Shown here: positions 1 to 10,500 of the stretch, piece by piece
Layout: each line of letters starts with the position of its first letter
How positions within the stretch are numbered: the stretch's first letter is position 1
NCBI RefSeq assembly: GCF_024349685.1
Contig: NZ_AP025944.1
Span: 1,804,001 to 1,868,000 of the forward strand
Source: Pseudomonas sp. LRP2-20
Lineage (GTDB): Bacteria > Pseudomonadota > Gammaproteobacteria > Pseudomonadales > Pseudomonadaceae
Direction: 5' to 3'
Length of the DNA: 64,000 nucleotides
The notes under the pieces: generated by a model
Told to the model about the DNA's origin: nothing
Seen by the model: only the letters and a program-made list of their open reading frames with translations
Databases searched by the model: none
Translations under genes and position numbers: made by a program

Positions 1-1
1 G

Positions 2-574
2 ATCCTGGCCCATGGCGCGGGGGCGCCGATGGACAGCGATTTCATGAACGAAATGGCGCAAAGGCTGGCGGCGCTTGGGGTGGCGGTGGTTCGCTTCGAG
101 TTCCCCTACATGGCCGAGCGGCGTAACGGCGGCGGCAAGCGGCCGCCCAATCCGCAGAAGGTGCTGCTCGAATGCTGGCGCGAGGTGTACCGGCAGGTGC
201 GACCTTTGGTCACGGGCAGGCTGGCCATTGGCGGCAAGTCGATGGGCGGGCGCATGGCCAGTCTGCTGGCCGATGAACTGGGCGCGGATGCGCTGGTGTG
301 CCTGGGGTATCCGTTCTATGCGGTTGGCAAGCCTGAAAAGCCCAGGGTCGAGCACCTGGCAGGGCTGAAGACGCGTACGTTGATCGTGCAGGGGGAGCGG
401 GATGCGCTGGGGAATCGTGAGGCTGTCGAGAAGTATGCGCTGTCACCGGCGATCGAGGTGAGCTGGCTGGTGGCGGGGGATCATGACCTGAAGCCGCTGA
501 AGGCTTCGGGGTTCAGCCATGAGCAGCATCTGCAGGCTGCGGCTGAAAAGGTTGCGAATTTCCTGAAGGTTTAG
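2..574 (+). CDS. Alpha/beta hydrolase, KANL3/Tex30-like (5' truncated by window)
   Basis: The reading frame is open from base 2, so the start lies outside the window; an in-frame ATG at 29 is internal because the preceding residues (ILAHGAGAP) are the usual oxyanion-hole segment of this family. Visible catalytic features are the nucleophile elbow GKSMGG, an Asp in VQGERDALG and a His in VAGDHDLKP. This is the small alpha/beta hydrolase family annotated as KANL3/Tex30 or dienelactone-hydrolase-like. The substrate is unknown. A REP pair follows directly after the stop. Confidence 0.8.
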   Translation: MLAHGAGAPMDSDFMNEMAQRLAALGVAVVRFEFPYMAERRNGGGKRPPNPQKVLLECWREVYRQVRPLVTGRLAIGGKSMGGRMASLLADELGADALVCLGYPFYAVGKPEKPRVEHLAGLKTRTLIVQGERDALGNREAVEKYALSPAIEVSWLVAGDHDLKPLKASGFSHEQHLQAAAEKVANFLKV

Positions 575-584
575 TGCTGGATTT

Positions 585-669
585 TTCGCGGGTGAACCCG
601 TTCCCACAGGTTCACCACTGCCCTCGAGTGTGGTGCCAAACCTGTGGGAGCGGGTTTACCCGCGCAGAG
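585..669. repeat. REP pair (inverted)
   Basis: Two copies of the Pseudomonas REP core (tcgcgggtgaacccg...cccacagg and its inverse cctgtgggagcgggtttacccgcg) face each other across a 30-base spacer, between two convergent genes. It may act as a transcript-end structure. Confidence 0.85.
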
Positions 670-687
670 GCCGGAGCAGGCCAGCGC

Positions 688-972
688 TTAGTCGCGGTAC
701 TCGCACAGGTAGGCAGTATCCACCTTCACCTGCAGCTGGAACTTGCTGTCGGCCGGTACGTTGAACTTGTCGCCAGCGTTGAAGGTTTCCCAGTTGTCGC
801 TACCTGGCAGCTTGACGGTCAGGGCGCCGGACACCACGTGCATGATCTCGCGCTTGGCGGTGCCGAACTCGTATTCGCCCGGGGCCATCACGCCCACAGT
901 GGCAGGGCCTTCTTCGCCAGCAAAGGCGATCGACTTGACGGTGCCGTTGAAGTACTCGTTGACCTGGAACAT
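688..972 (-). CDS. ppnP: Pyrimidine/purine nucleoside phosphorylase
   Basis: A 94-residue protein starting [17 protein letters not shown], matching the DUF1255/YaiE cupin family (PpnP), which phosphorolyses nucleosides to free base and ribose 1-phosphate. Conserved stretches visible are [10 protein letters not shown] and the C-terminal [10 protein letters not shown]. The frame is open upstream, but the start is set at 972 because AGGAG lies 7 bases before that ATG and the family begins at MFQVN. It stands alone, convergent with the hydrolase gene across a REP pair. Confidence 0.9.
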   Translation of the reverse strand: MFQVNEYFNGTVKSIAFAGEEGPATVGVMAPGEYEFGTAKREIMHVVSGALTVKLPGSDNWETFNAGDKFNVPADSKFQLQVKVDTAYLCEYRD

Positions 973-1047
973 GGGCGACTCCTGAAAGAATGGGGGTGAA
1001 AAAGGGCTGGCCAGTATGCCCAAGCCCATTCGCCCCGTCATCTGCTT

Positions 1048-1599
1048 TCAAGTGCCGTTCGCAGGCAGGCTCAAGGGTAGCAGGCGTGCGGTGTTGCGCG
1101 CATCTTCCAGGGCCCGGTGCTGTTGCCCGCAGAAGTGCATGCCGGCCAGCTGCAGTGCACCATTGAGCCCGGCCGGGCGCTGCAGGTGGCGGGCCTTGGC
1201 GAAGCGCTGTTTGAGGTTGATGTGCGGCAGCTCGCGCAGCAGGCTTTCGACCGCATGCTGGCGCCACTCCTGCAGCAGCTGCTGGCGGTCGTAGTCGCCC
1301 CAGCTGACCCAGGCCTGCAGCTGCCCGCGATGGTGCCCCAGCCAGCGCTCGAAATGCGCCCACACCTCGGGGAACGCCGCGGCACTGTCGACACTGGCCT
1401 GGCTGATGTGCGTAAGCTCCCGGCAGAACGGTGTCAGCTGTGGCCGCCGCCGGGGCCGCACGAAACGCTGGAAGTGGTCAACTTCACGGCCTTCGCGGGT
1501 CACCAGGCTGGCGCCGATTTCAATGATTTCCATCTCCGTGACCGGCCAGCCACCGTCATCGGTGGTGGCTTCCAGGTCGATCACCAACCAGTGGCCCAT
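1048..1599 (-). CDS. DEDDh 3'-5' exonuclease (RNase T/DnaQ fold)
   Basis: A 183-residue protein with the three Exo motifs: VIDLEAT (Exo I Asp and Glu), SWGDYDRQQL (Exo II Asp) and HRALEDARNTA (Exo III His and Asp). This is the KapD/ERI1-like exonuclease family; the substrate, RNA or DNA, cannot be told from sequence. The start at 1599 (MGHWLVID) is preferred over upstream in-frame codons because GAGGGAG lies 7 bases before it. It stands alone and diverges from the next gene. Confidence 0.85.
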   Translation of the reverse strand: MGHWLVIDLEATTDDGGWPVTEMEIIEIGASLVTREGREVDHFQRFVRPRRRPQLTPFCRELTHISQASVDSAAAFPEVWAHFERWLGHHRGQLQAWVSWGDYDRQQLLQEWRQHAVESLLRELPHINLKQRFAKARHLQRPAGLNGALQLAGMHFCGQQHRALEDARNTARLLPLSLPANGT

Positions 1600-1789
1600 A
1601 CCAGGCTCCCTCGCCATATATGCCAGAGCAGCGTAGCCAATGTCTGGCCACACGGCATCCCCTGGCAAAATGCCCTCACTTTGGCATAACCAGCAGTTGT
1701 GCCGTATCGGGAAAACGCCTAGCTTAGGCGCATCCAGGTATGAACCGTGATGAGTGTCCGCTTTGACTCCAGCGCCCGGCCTGAAGGTA

Positions 1790-2563
1790 ATGTCCACCCT
1801 GTTGATGCTGGCTGCAACCTGGCTGGCGGTGCCAGCGTGGGCCGCCGAGGCCATCGACGTGAAGATCGGCGCTGCGCATTTCCCGCCTTATACCGTGCGC
1901 CCGGAGCAGGGCGCCGACACCGGTTTGCTGCCACAGCTGGTCGAGGCCTTGAACCGCCTGCAGCAGGACTACCACTTCGTCCTGGTGCCCACCTCCATTC
2001 AGCGGCGCTTTGGTGATTTCCAGCAAGGTCGCACCGACATGGCGATCTTCGAGAACCCCGAGTGGGGCTGGCAGCAGATCCCCCACCAGACGGTGGACAT
2101 GGGTCTGGAGGATGCCGAAGTGTTCGTCGCCAGGAAGGTCGATGGCCTTGACCAGCACTACTTCGATAGCCTGGGTGGCAAGCGCCTGGCGTTGTTCAAC
2201 GGTTATCACTACGCCTTCGCCAACTTCAACCCCGACCCCACCTACCTGCGCAAGATGTACAACGCGACGCTGACCTACTCCCATGACAGCAACCTGCTGA
2301 TGGTCCAGGCCGGCCGCTCTGACATCGCCCTGGTGACGCGCTCGTACTTGAGCGACTTCCAGGCCCGCAACCCCGAAAGCGTCAACCAGTTGATCGCTTC
2401 GCAGCGCGTCGACCAGGTCTATCACCACTATGCCTTGCTACGCCCCGATGCCCCGATCAGCGATCGCCAGTTCGCCAGGTTGATGCGTAACCTGCGCGAC
2501 ACCGGTGAACTGACGCGCATCTTCCAGCCCTACCAGATCACGGTCGCCGCGCCGAACGACTAA
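1790..2563 (+). CDS. Periplasmic amino-acid-type solute-binding protein (SBP_bac_3)
   Basis: A 257-residue exported protein: hydrophobic signal peptide (MSTLLMLAATWLAVPAWA, cleavage after AWA), then a type II periplasmic binding fold beginning with IGAAHFPPYTVRPEQGADTGLLPQL. The ATG at 1790 has GAAGG before it and directly begins the signal peptide; a GTG at 1754 in the same frame would add 12 residues and is less likely. No permease or ATPase gene is adjacent, so it may serve a transporter encoded elsewhere or be a stand-alone sensor protein. Its stop codon overlaps a PvdS-type promoter for the next gene. Confidence 0.75.
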   Translation: MSTLLMLAATWLAVPAWAAEAIDVKIGAAHFPPYTVRPEQGADTGLLPQLVEALNRLQQDYHFVLVPTSIQRRFGDFQQGRTDMAIFENPEWGWQQIPHQTVDMGLEDAEVFVARKVDGLDQHYFDSLGGKRLALFNGYHYAFANFNPDPTYLRKMYNATLTYSHDSNLLMVQAGRSDIALVTRSYLSDFQARNPESVNQLIASQRVDQVYHHYALLRPDAPISDRQFARLMRNLRDTGELTRIFQPYQITVAAPND

Positions 2564-2584
2564 ATTCCCCTGTCATGGGCACGT
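2559..2584 (+). promoter_or_regulatory. PvdS-dependent promoter (iron-starvation box) of the GNAT gene
   Basis: ACTAAATTCC fits the iron-starvation box (G/C)CTAAATCCC, and the spacing TAAAT-N16-CGT (TAAAT at 2561-2565, CGT at 2582-2584) is the known PvdS -35/-10 pattern. The TAA of TAAAT is the stop codon of the preceding binding-protein gene. Confidence 0.75.
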
Positions 2585-2627
2585 CATCAGCATTGAGCCT
2601 TTCTTTCATTTGCCGTGAGCCAAGACC

Positions 2628-3641
2628 ATGCCGTTCGATGCCGCTTCGCAGCCCCTGTCTTTCCCACGCTGGCGCAACCTCGATGCCGAGGAGGGCGACA
2701 ACTGGCTGAGCCTGACCCTTGAAGGCCGCCCACTGATCCAGGTGCGCCTGGTGCCAGGTGATACGCTGCAAGTGCATGTGCAGACCCTGTGTTCGCAGCG
2801 CCCGCAACAGGCCTTGTGGGCTGCTTGCTACTGGCTGCTGTCGCGTGACCCGGCGCGTCAGCGCCTGGCTGTGCATCTGTCGGCAAGCGTGCCCGAGGCG
2901 TTGGCCAGTGGTTTGTTGCTGGCCTGCCAAGCCGAGGGCGTCTACCTGTGCGAACGCGCGTTGTTCTGGCAGTTGCCACAGCCGTGGCTGGGCGCCTCGG
3001 CCAGCGCTGCCTACCCGCAGCAGATGCAGTTCAGCAACGGCAAGCGCCACCCGCGCCGGGCACCCAAGCCACGTGGCGAGGTGTATCGCCGGTTCGATGC
3101 GCGCCTGGGCGCCTGGGTTTCGCTGCGGACCCTGGAAATCGACCAGGACCTCGAGCGCTTCAACCGCTGGCAGAACAACCCGCGGGTAGAGAAATTCTGG
3201 CAGGAAGCGGGCTCGCTGGAGCAGCACCGCGAGTACCTGGCCAAGCTTGAAGCCGACCCCCATGCCTTGACCCTGATTGGCTATTTCGATGAGCAGCCGT
3301 TTGCCTACTTCGAAGCTTACTGGGCCAAGGAGGACCGCATCGCGCCGTTCTACCCGGCAGACGACTACGACCGTGGCATCCATATGCTGGTGGGGGAGGA
3401 GGCGCACCGTGGCCCGCACAAGGTCGCCAGCTGGCTGTCGGCGCTGGTGCACTACCTGTTTCTGGATGACCCGCGCACCCAGCGGGTGGTGGCTGAGCCG
3501 CGCGCCGACAACGGCAAGATGATCGGCTACATGCACGACCAGTGCTTCCATTGCGACAAGGAATTCGACTTCCCGCACAAGCGCGCGGCGCTGATGATTC
3601 TGGGGCGGGAGCGGTTCTTCGAGCGCTGCAAGCTGGTCTGA
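2628..3641 (+). CDS. Siderophore-type GNAT acyltransferase (IucB/MbtK/PvdYII-like)
   Basis: A 337-residue protein with a poorly conserved N-terminal half and, from about residue 145, an Acetyltransf_8-type GNAT domain typical of siderophore hydroxylamine acylation (FNRWQNNPRVEKFWQE, then the acetyl-CoA loop region HMLVGEEAHRGPHKV and AEPRADNGKMI). By family it would acylate an N-hydroxylated side chain such as hydroxyornithine, or modify another pyoverdine precursor. Its own PvdS-type promoter at 2559-2584 ties it to pyoverdine production. The ATG at 2628 follows a GAGCCAAGACC leader with weak Shine-Dalgarno match. The exact acyl acceptor is inference. Confidence 0.75.
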   Translation: MPFDAASQPLSFPRWRNLDAEEGDNWLSLTLEGRPLIQVRLVPGDTLQVHVQTLCSQRPQQALWAACYWLLSRDPARQRLAVHLSASVPEALASGLLLACQAEGVYLCERALFWQLPQPWLGASASAAYPQQMQFSNGKRHPRRAPKPRGEVYRRFDARLGAWVSLRTLEIDQDLERFNRWQNNPRVEKFWQEAGSLEQHREYLAKLEADPHALTLIGYFDEQPFAYFEAYWAKEDRIAPFYPADDYDRGIHMLVGEEAHRGPHKVASWLSALVHYLFLDDPRTQRVVAEPRADNGKMIGYMHDQCFHCDKEFDFPHKRAALMILGRERFFERCKLV

Positions 3642-3656
3642 GACCGTGTCGCCGCG

Positions 3657-3730
3657 CTTCGCGGGCAAGCCCGCTCCCACAGGCTTCAGAGCCTGTGCTG
3701 TCTCGGTGGGAGCGGGCTTGCCCGCGAAAA
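3657..3730. repeat. REP pair (inverted)
   Basis: Two facing REP units (ttcgcgggcaagcccgctcccacagg and gtgggagcgggcttgcccgcgaa) with a 22-base spacer, between the convergent acyltransferase and pvdS genes. Confidence 0.85.
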
Positions 3731-3746
3731 GAGCGACGCCGCGCTG

Positions 3747-4277
3747 TCAGGTCTGGCGGTTGGCAGTCTTGCGGCAATGCACCAAAGCATCGCGAATCAT
3801 GAAGTTGACCAGGGTCGGCGACACCCCCAGTTCCTTGGCGATGTCTTTCTGCGGCACACCATGCAGGCGGTACATCTCGAAGGCATAGCGGGTGCGCTGG
3901 GGCAGTTCGTTGAGCGCTTCGGCGATATGCTCGAGTGCCGCCCGGTTGATGTGCGTGGCCTCGGGCGAAGCGTTCGGGATGACCACGTTCAGGCCTTCCT
4001 CTTCGCTGCCTGAGTATTTCAGCTCCATCGCCTGCTTGCGGTAATGGTCGATGGCCAGGTTGCGCACGATCTGGAACAGGTAGCTGAGCTGCGCCTTGAA
4101 CGACGAGGTGATCTGTGGGGCGGCGCTGAGCCGGAAGAAGGCGTCCTGCACCACATCCTCGGCGCGTGAGCGGCAGCCGGTGATGCGCGCCGCGATCTTG
4201 ACCAGGATGCTGCGGTTGTCGACGAACGCCTGGAGTAATGGTGAATCGCACTTACTTGTGGATAGTTGTTCCGCCAT
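3747..4277 (-). CDS. pvdS: ECF sigma factor for pyoverdine genes, PvdS/PfrI
   Basis: A 176-residue iron-starvation sigma factor. Region 2 is visible (RAEDVVQDAFFRL, FQIVRNLAIDHYRKQA) and region 4 as a helix-turn-helix (QKDIAKELGVSPTLVNFMIRDAL). By family it directs RNA polymerase to TAAAT-N16-CGT promoters, four of which occur in this window. The start at 4277 (MAEQLSTSK) has AAGGTG upstream and agrees with family length; a longer frame exists but would translate the Fur operator. It is divergent from pvdL. Iron control through Fur is expected from the operator at 4353-4371. Confidence 0.93.
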   Translation of the reverse strand: MAEQLSTSKCDSPLLQAFVDNRSILVKIAARITGCRSRAEDVVQDAFFRLSAAPQITSSFKAQLSYLFQIVRNLAIDHYRKQAMELKYSGSEEEGLNVVIPNASPEATHINRAALEHIAEALNELPQRTRYAFEMYRLHGVPQKDIAKELGVSPTLVNFMIRDALVHCRKTANRQT

Positions 4278-4352
4278 GGAAATCACCTTGTCTCGAAGGG
4301 GGGAGGGAGTACCCCATGAGGGGAAGCTTCCAACGACGTGCGACAAACTATT

Positions 4353-4371
4353 CAGAATGATAATGATTGTC
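4353..4371 (-). promoter_or_regulatory. Fur box upstream of pvdS
   Basis: CAGAATGATAATGATTGTC matches the 19-base Fur consensus at 15 of 19 positions by eye. It lies about 75-95 bases upstream of the pvdS start codon, as expected for Fur repression of a PvdS-type sigma gene. Confidence 0.85.
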
Positions 4372-4466
4372 AAATACGAAAGTTAATGAGTTTCTATTAG
4401 TTTCAGTTCTAAGCCAGCGAGCGTGACGCAGTTCACCCTCCGCCGCCATTCACGCCCCTTCGCCCC

Positions 4467-4492
4467 GCTAATTTCCTGCCGTGCCCATCCGT
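4467..4492 (+). promoter_or_regulatory. PvdS-dependent promoter of pvdL
   Basis: GCTAATTTCC (one change in the TAAAT core) followed at N16 by CGT: TAATT at 4469-4473, CGT at 4490-4492. Transcription from here would begin near 4500, which rules out the in-frame GTG at 4481 as start codon and supports the ATG at 4577. Confidence 0.7.
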
Positions 4493-4576
4493 TCCCCTGT
4501 GTACATCCGGCCGCTGCCCGCCGACCTTGCGCGGGGCAGCCAGCCCGACTCAACCAGACACTGGCAGGAACCCCCC

Positions 4577-7500
4577 ATGACGGACGCCTTCGAACTCCCG
4601 CTCTCGCTGGTCCAGGCCCTGGTGCAACGCGCCGCGCTGACCCCGGACCGCATCGCCCTGCGCTTTCTGGCCGATGCCCCCGGCGAGCAGGCCGTGCTCA
4701 GTTATCGCGACCTGGATGCGCGTGCGCGCACCATCGCTGCGGCATTGCAGGCCCGTGCCGGGTTCGGCGAGCGGGCCGTGCTGCTGTTCCCCAGCGGCCC
4801 GGACTATGTGGCGGCGTTCTTCGGTTGCCTGTACGCCGGCATCATTGCCGTGCCGGCGTATCCACCAGAGTCGTCACGTCGGCATCACCAGGAGCGCCTG
4901 CTGTCGATCATCGACGACGCCGAGCCGCGCCTGCTGCTGACCGTTGCGGCGCTGCACGACAGCCTGCAGGGTCTTGAGGCCCTGAGCGGCGACAACGCCC
5001 CCGAATTGCTGGCGGTAGATGCGCTTGATCCGGTATTGGCCGCCAGCTGGCGCGAGCCGGCGCTGAAAGGGCACGACATCGCCTTCCTGCAATACACCTC
5101 TGGCTCCACAGCACTGCCCAAGGGCGTGCAGGTCAGCCACGGCAACCTGGTGGCCAACGAGCAGTTGATCCGCTCGGGCTTTGGCATCGACCTCAACCCC
5201 GACGACGTGATCGTCAGCTGGCTGCCGCTGTACCACGACATGGGCCTGATCGGTGGGCTGCTGCAGCCGATCTTCAGCGGCGTGCCCTGCGTGCTGATGT
5301 CGCCGGGTTACTTCCTCGCCCGGCCGCTGCGCTGGTTGCAGGCAATCAGCGAGTACGGCGGCACCATCAGCGGCGGGCCAGACTTCGCCTACCGGCTGTG
5401 CAGCGAACGGGTCAGCGAGGCGGCCCTGGCCGGCCTCGACCTGAGCCGCTGGCGTGTGGCCTATTCCGGCTCCGAGCCGATCCGCCAGGACAGCCTCGCC
5501 ACCTTCGCCGACACGTTCGCGGCCTGCGGCTTCCAGCCGGGCAGCTTCTTTGCCAGCTATGGGCTGGCCGAAGCCACCTTGTTCGTCAGTGGCAGCCGCC
5601 GTGGCCAGGGCATCGGCGCGCTGGAGCTGGACGCCGAGGCGCTCGCCGCCAACCGTGCCGAAGCCGGCAAGGGCAGTGTGCTGATGAGCTGCGGCTACCC
5701 GCAGCCTGGCCATGCGCTGCGCATCGTCGAGCCACAGCACCTGGAAGTCCTGGGCGACAACCAGGTCGGCGAGATCTGGGCCGGCGGCCCGAGCATCGCC
5801 CTGGGTTACTGGCGCAACCCAGAGGCCACGGCGCGCACCTTCGTCGAACGGGATGGCCAGACCTGGCTGCGTACCGGCGACCTGGGGTTCATGCGTGATG
5901 GTGAAGTGTTCGTTACCGGGCGCCTGAAGGACATGCTGATCGTCCGCGGCCAGAACCTTTACCCGCAAGACCTGGAAAAGACCTTGGAGCGGGAGGTCGA
6001 AGTGCTGCGCAAGGGCCGGGTGGCCGTGTTCGCGGTCGACGACCAGGGCGAGGAGGGCATCGGCGTGGCGGTGGAAATCAGCCGCAACGTGCAGAAGGCG
6101 GTCAAACCCGACGACCTGATCAAGACCCTGCGCCAGGTGATCGCCGATGCCTGTCGCCAGGCGCCGGCCGTGGTCCTGCTGCTCAACCCGGGCGCGTTGC
6201 CGAAGACCTCCAGTGGCAAGCTGCAGCGTTCGGCCTGTCGCCTGCGCCTGCACGACGGCAGCCTGGATTGCTATGCGCGCTTCCCCATGGCTGCCGGGCC
6301 GGTTGCAGAGCCTGCAACGCCTGATGATCTGCAGGCACGCATCGCCAGCATCTGGCGCGAGGTCCTCAAGGTCGAGGCGGTTGCCGCTGAAGATCATTTC
6401 CTGCTGCTGGGCGGCAATTCCATCGCTGCCACCCAGGTCACCGCCCGCCTGGCTGACGAGCTGGCTATCGAGCTGAGCCTGCGTACCCTGTTCGAGGCGC
6501 CGACGCTGGTCGAGTACAGCGCTTGCGTGGCAGCCATCCTGGCGGAAGGCGCCGGGGCAACCCGCGCTATCACGGCCCTGAGCCGTGGCCAGGCCTTGCC
6601 GCAGTCGCTGGCTCAGAACCGCCTCTGGCTGACCTGGCAATTGCAGCCACAGTCTGCGGCCTACAACATTCCTGCGGGCCTGCACCTGCGCGGCGAGCTG
6701 AACGAGGCCGCGCTCGAAGCGGCATTTCAAGCATTGGTAGCACGCCACGAATCGCTGCGCACGGTATTCAGTGAAGTAGACGGGCAGGCGTTGCAGCATG
6801 TGTTGACGCAGCTGCCGTTCAGCCTGCAGCGCCTGGACTTCGAAGGGCTGGCGCCTGACCACGTGCGCCAGCGCCGCGAGGACGAGGCCCAGCAGCCTTT
6901 CGACCTGACTCAGGGCCCTCTGCTGCGCGTGACCCTGGTGCGCCTGGATGATGAAGACCATCAACTCTGGGTGACCTTGCATCACATCGTCGCCGATGGC
7001 TGGTCGCTGAACATCCTCCTCGACGAGTTCGCCAAACTGTATGCCGCCCGGTGCCAGGGCCTGGACGCCAAGCTGGCGCCGCTGACACTGGGTTACGCCG
7101 ACTACGGCACCTGGCAGCGGCAATGGTTGACCGAGGGCGAGAGTGCGCGCCAGATGGGGTACTGGAAGGCCGCGTTGGGCGACACTTCGCCGGTGCTCGA
7201 CCTGTACCCGGACCAGCCGCGCTCAAGCCTCCATCAAAACCGTGCCGCACGCCTGAGCGTGAAAGTGCCGGCCAGGCTGGGCGATGCCCTCAAGGGCCTG
7301 GCCCGCGAACAGCAGGCCAGCCTGTTCATGGTCCTGCTGGCGGCCTGGCAAGGCCTGTTGCACCGCTACACCGGCCAGGCCGACATTCGCGTCGGCGTGC
7401 CCAACGCCAATCGCCCGCGCCAGGAAACCCAGGGCATGGTCGGCTTCTTCATCAACACCCAGGTGCTGCGTGCGCAATTGGACGGCCGCCTGCCCTTCGC

Positions 7501-10500
7501 CCAGCTGCTGGCCCAGGTGCGCGAAGCGACCCTCGGCGCCCAGGCCAACCAGGACCTGCCGTTCGAGCAACTGCTCGAAGCCCTGCCAGAGGCCCGCGAG
7601 CAGGGCTTGTTCCAGGTCATGTTCAACCACCAGCAGCGTGATCTTTCGGCGTTGCGCCGCCTGCCGGGCCTGCTCGCCGAAGAGCTGCCGTGGCACAGCC
7701 GCGAAGCCAAGTTCGACCTGCAGCTGCACAGCGAGGAAGACCATCAGGGCCGCCTGAGCCTGGCTTTCGACTACGCCGCCGAGCTGTTCGAGGCCGACAC
7801 GGTGAAGCGCCTGGCCCAGCACCTGCTGGCGCTGCTCGAGCAAGTCTGTGCAGAGCCGCAACTGCCGTTGGGCGACGTCCAGCTGCTGGATGAGCAGGCT
7901 CGTCAGCAACTGCTGGCATGGGGTGAGGCACCTGCGCCCGCCCCGCAACAGCTGCTGGTCGAGCAGCTCAACGAACAGGCCCGGCTGACCCCGCAGCGCA
8001 CTGCCCTGGTGTGGCAGGGCGGCAGCCTCAGCTACGCCGAGCTGCATCAGCAGGCCAACCGCCTGGCGCACTACCTGCGCGACAAAGGTGTCGGGCCCGA
8101 CACCTGCGTGGCCATCGCCGTCGAGCGTTCGCCGCAGCTGCTGGTCGGCTTGCTGGCCATCCTCAAGGCTGGCGGTGCCTATGTGCCACTGGATGTCGAC
8201 TACCCGGCCGAGCGCCTGGCCTACATGCTGGGCGACTGCCAGGCCAGCCTGCTGCTCAGCCACAGCAGCCTGCTTGGCACGCTGCCGCAGGTTGACGGCG
8301 TCAGTGCCATCGCCCTCGACCAGTTGCACCTGGACAGCTGGCCAAGCCAGGCGCCGGGCCTGCACCTGCACGGCGACAACCTGGCCTACGTGATCTACAC
8401 CTCCGGCTCCACTGGCCGGCCGAAGGGTGTAGGTAACACCCATGCTGCACTGGCCGAGCGCCTGCAGTGGATGCAGGCCCGCTACGCGCTGGATGAAAAC
8501 GACGTACTGATGCAGAAAGCGCCGATCAGCTTCGACGTGTCGGTGTGGGAGTGCTTCTGGCCGCTGATCACCGGTTGCAAGCTGGTGCTGGCCGGCCCCG
8601 GCGAGCACCGCGACCCGCAGCGCATCGCCGCGCTGGTGCAGGCGCATGGCGTGACCACGCTGCACTTCGTACCGCCGCTGCTGCAGGTATTCGTGCAGGA
8701 ACCATTGGCCGCCGGCTGCAGCAGCCTGCGCCGGCTGTTCTCCGGGGGCGAGGCGCTGCCTTCGCACCTGCGTGACCGTGTGTTGCAGTTGCTGCCGCAA
8801 GTGCAGTTGCACAACCGCTATGGGCCGACCGAAACCGCCATCAACGTCACCCACTGGCATTGCCAGGCAGCCGATGGCGAGCGTTCGCCGATCGGTCGCC
8901 CATTGGGCAACGTGCTCTGCCGGGTACTGGACGATGGGCTTGAACTGGCTGCGCCTGGGGTGCCGGGCGAGCTGTATCTGGGCGGTGCCGGCGTGGCCCG
9001 TGGTTACCTGGGCCGCCCAGGCCTGACCGCCGAGCGTTTCGTGCCCCAGGCCGACGGCAATGGCGCGCGCCTGTACCGCAGTGGTGACCGCGCCCGCTGG
9101 CAGGTGCAGAACACCGCCCTGGAATACCTCGGTCGCCTCGATCAGCAGGTCAAGGTGCGTGGCTTTCGCGTGGAGCCGGAAGAAGTGCAGGCCTGCCTGC
9201 TGGCCCAGCCGGGTGTCGAACAGGCAGTGGTGCTGATCCACCACGACGCGGTCGGCGCGCAACTGGTCGGCTACTATAGCGGCAGCGCACCGTCCGATGC
9301 CTTGCTGGTGGCGTTGGCCGGGCAACTACCGGCGTACATGGTGCCGTCCCAATTGATCGGCCTGGCGCAGATGCCGCTGGGCCCGAGTGGCAAGATCGAC
9401 CGCAAGGCGCTGCCCGCACCGGTCTGGCAGCAGCGTGCCCACGTCGAGCCACAGACCGCGCTGCAGCAGCAGGTTGCGGCCATCTGGCGCGAGGTGCTGA
9501 ACCTGCCGCAGGTGGGCCTGCACGACGATTTCTTCGCCCTCGGCGGCCACTCGCTGCTGGCTACCCAGATTGTCTCGCGCACCCGCCAGGCGTGCGATGT
9601 CGAGCTGCCGCTCAAGGCGTTGTTCGAAGCCAGCGAGCTGGCTGCGTTCTGTGAGGAAATCACCCGTATCCGCGCTGCCGGTGAGTGCAACCGGCAAGGC
9701 CAGATCGCCCTGGTCGACCGCCGCCAGGCCGTGCCGCTGTCGTACTCCCAGCAGCGCATGTGGTTCCTCTGGCAGATGGAGCCGGACAGCCCCGCCTACA
9801 ATGTTGGCGGCATGGCGCGTTTGCGTGGAGCCCTGCATGTGGATGCCTTCGAACGCGCCCTGCAGGCGCTGATCATGCGCCACGAGACCCTGCGTACCAC
9901 CTTCCCGAGTATCGAGGGTGTGCCGTACCAGTGCGTGGCCGGCGACAGCGGGCTGCACCTGGATTGGCAGGACTTCACGGCGCTGCCGGCGGGTACCCGT
10001 CAGCAGCGCCTGCAGCAACTGGCTGACGACCAGGCCCACCAGCCGTTCGACCTGGAACGCGGCCCGCTGCTGCGCGCCTGCCTGGCCAAGACCGAAGGCC
10101 GCGAACACTACTTCGTGCTGACCCTGCACCACATCGTCACCGAAGGCTGGGCCATGGACATCTTCGCCCGCGAGCTGGGCGAGCTCTACGAAGCCTTCGT
10201 CGACGAGCGCGAATCGCCGCTGGCGCCGCTGCCGGTGCAATACCTGGACTACAGCGTATGGCAGCGGCAATGGCTGGAAAGCGGCGAGGGCGCACGCCAG
10301 CTGGCCTACTGGAAAGACCGCCTGGGCAATGAGCACCCCGTGCTGGCACTGCCCACCGACCGCCCGCGCCCGGCCGTGCAGAGCCACCGTGGCGAGCTGT
10401 ACCGCTTCGACCTCGACCCGGCGCTGGTCGCCCGCGTGCATGCCTTCAACCATCAGCGTGGGCTGACCCTGTTCATGACCATGACCGCCACGCTGGCCGC

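Noticed and set aside
4278..4373. Longer start for pvdS
   Set aside because: It would translate through the Fur operator and promoter region; MAEQLSTSK at 4277 has a ribosome site and the expected family length.
4481..4576. Upstream GTG start for pvdL
   Set aside because: It lies inside the PvdS promoter (CGT at 4490-4492) and would precede the transcript start. The ATG at 4577 has a ribosome site and begins the family N-terminus.
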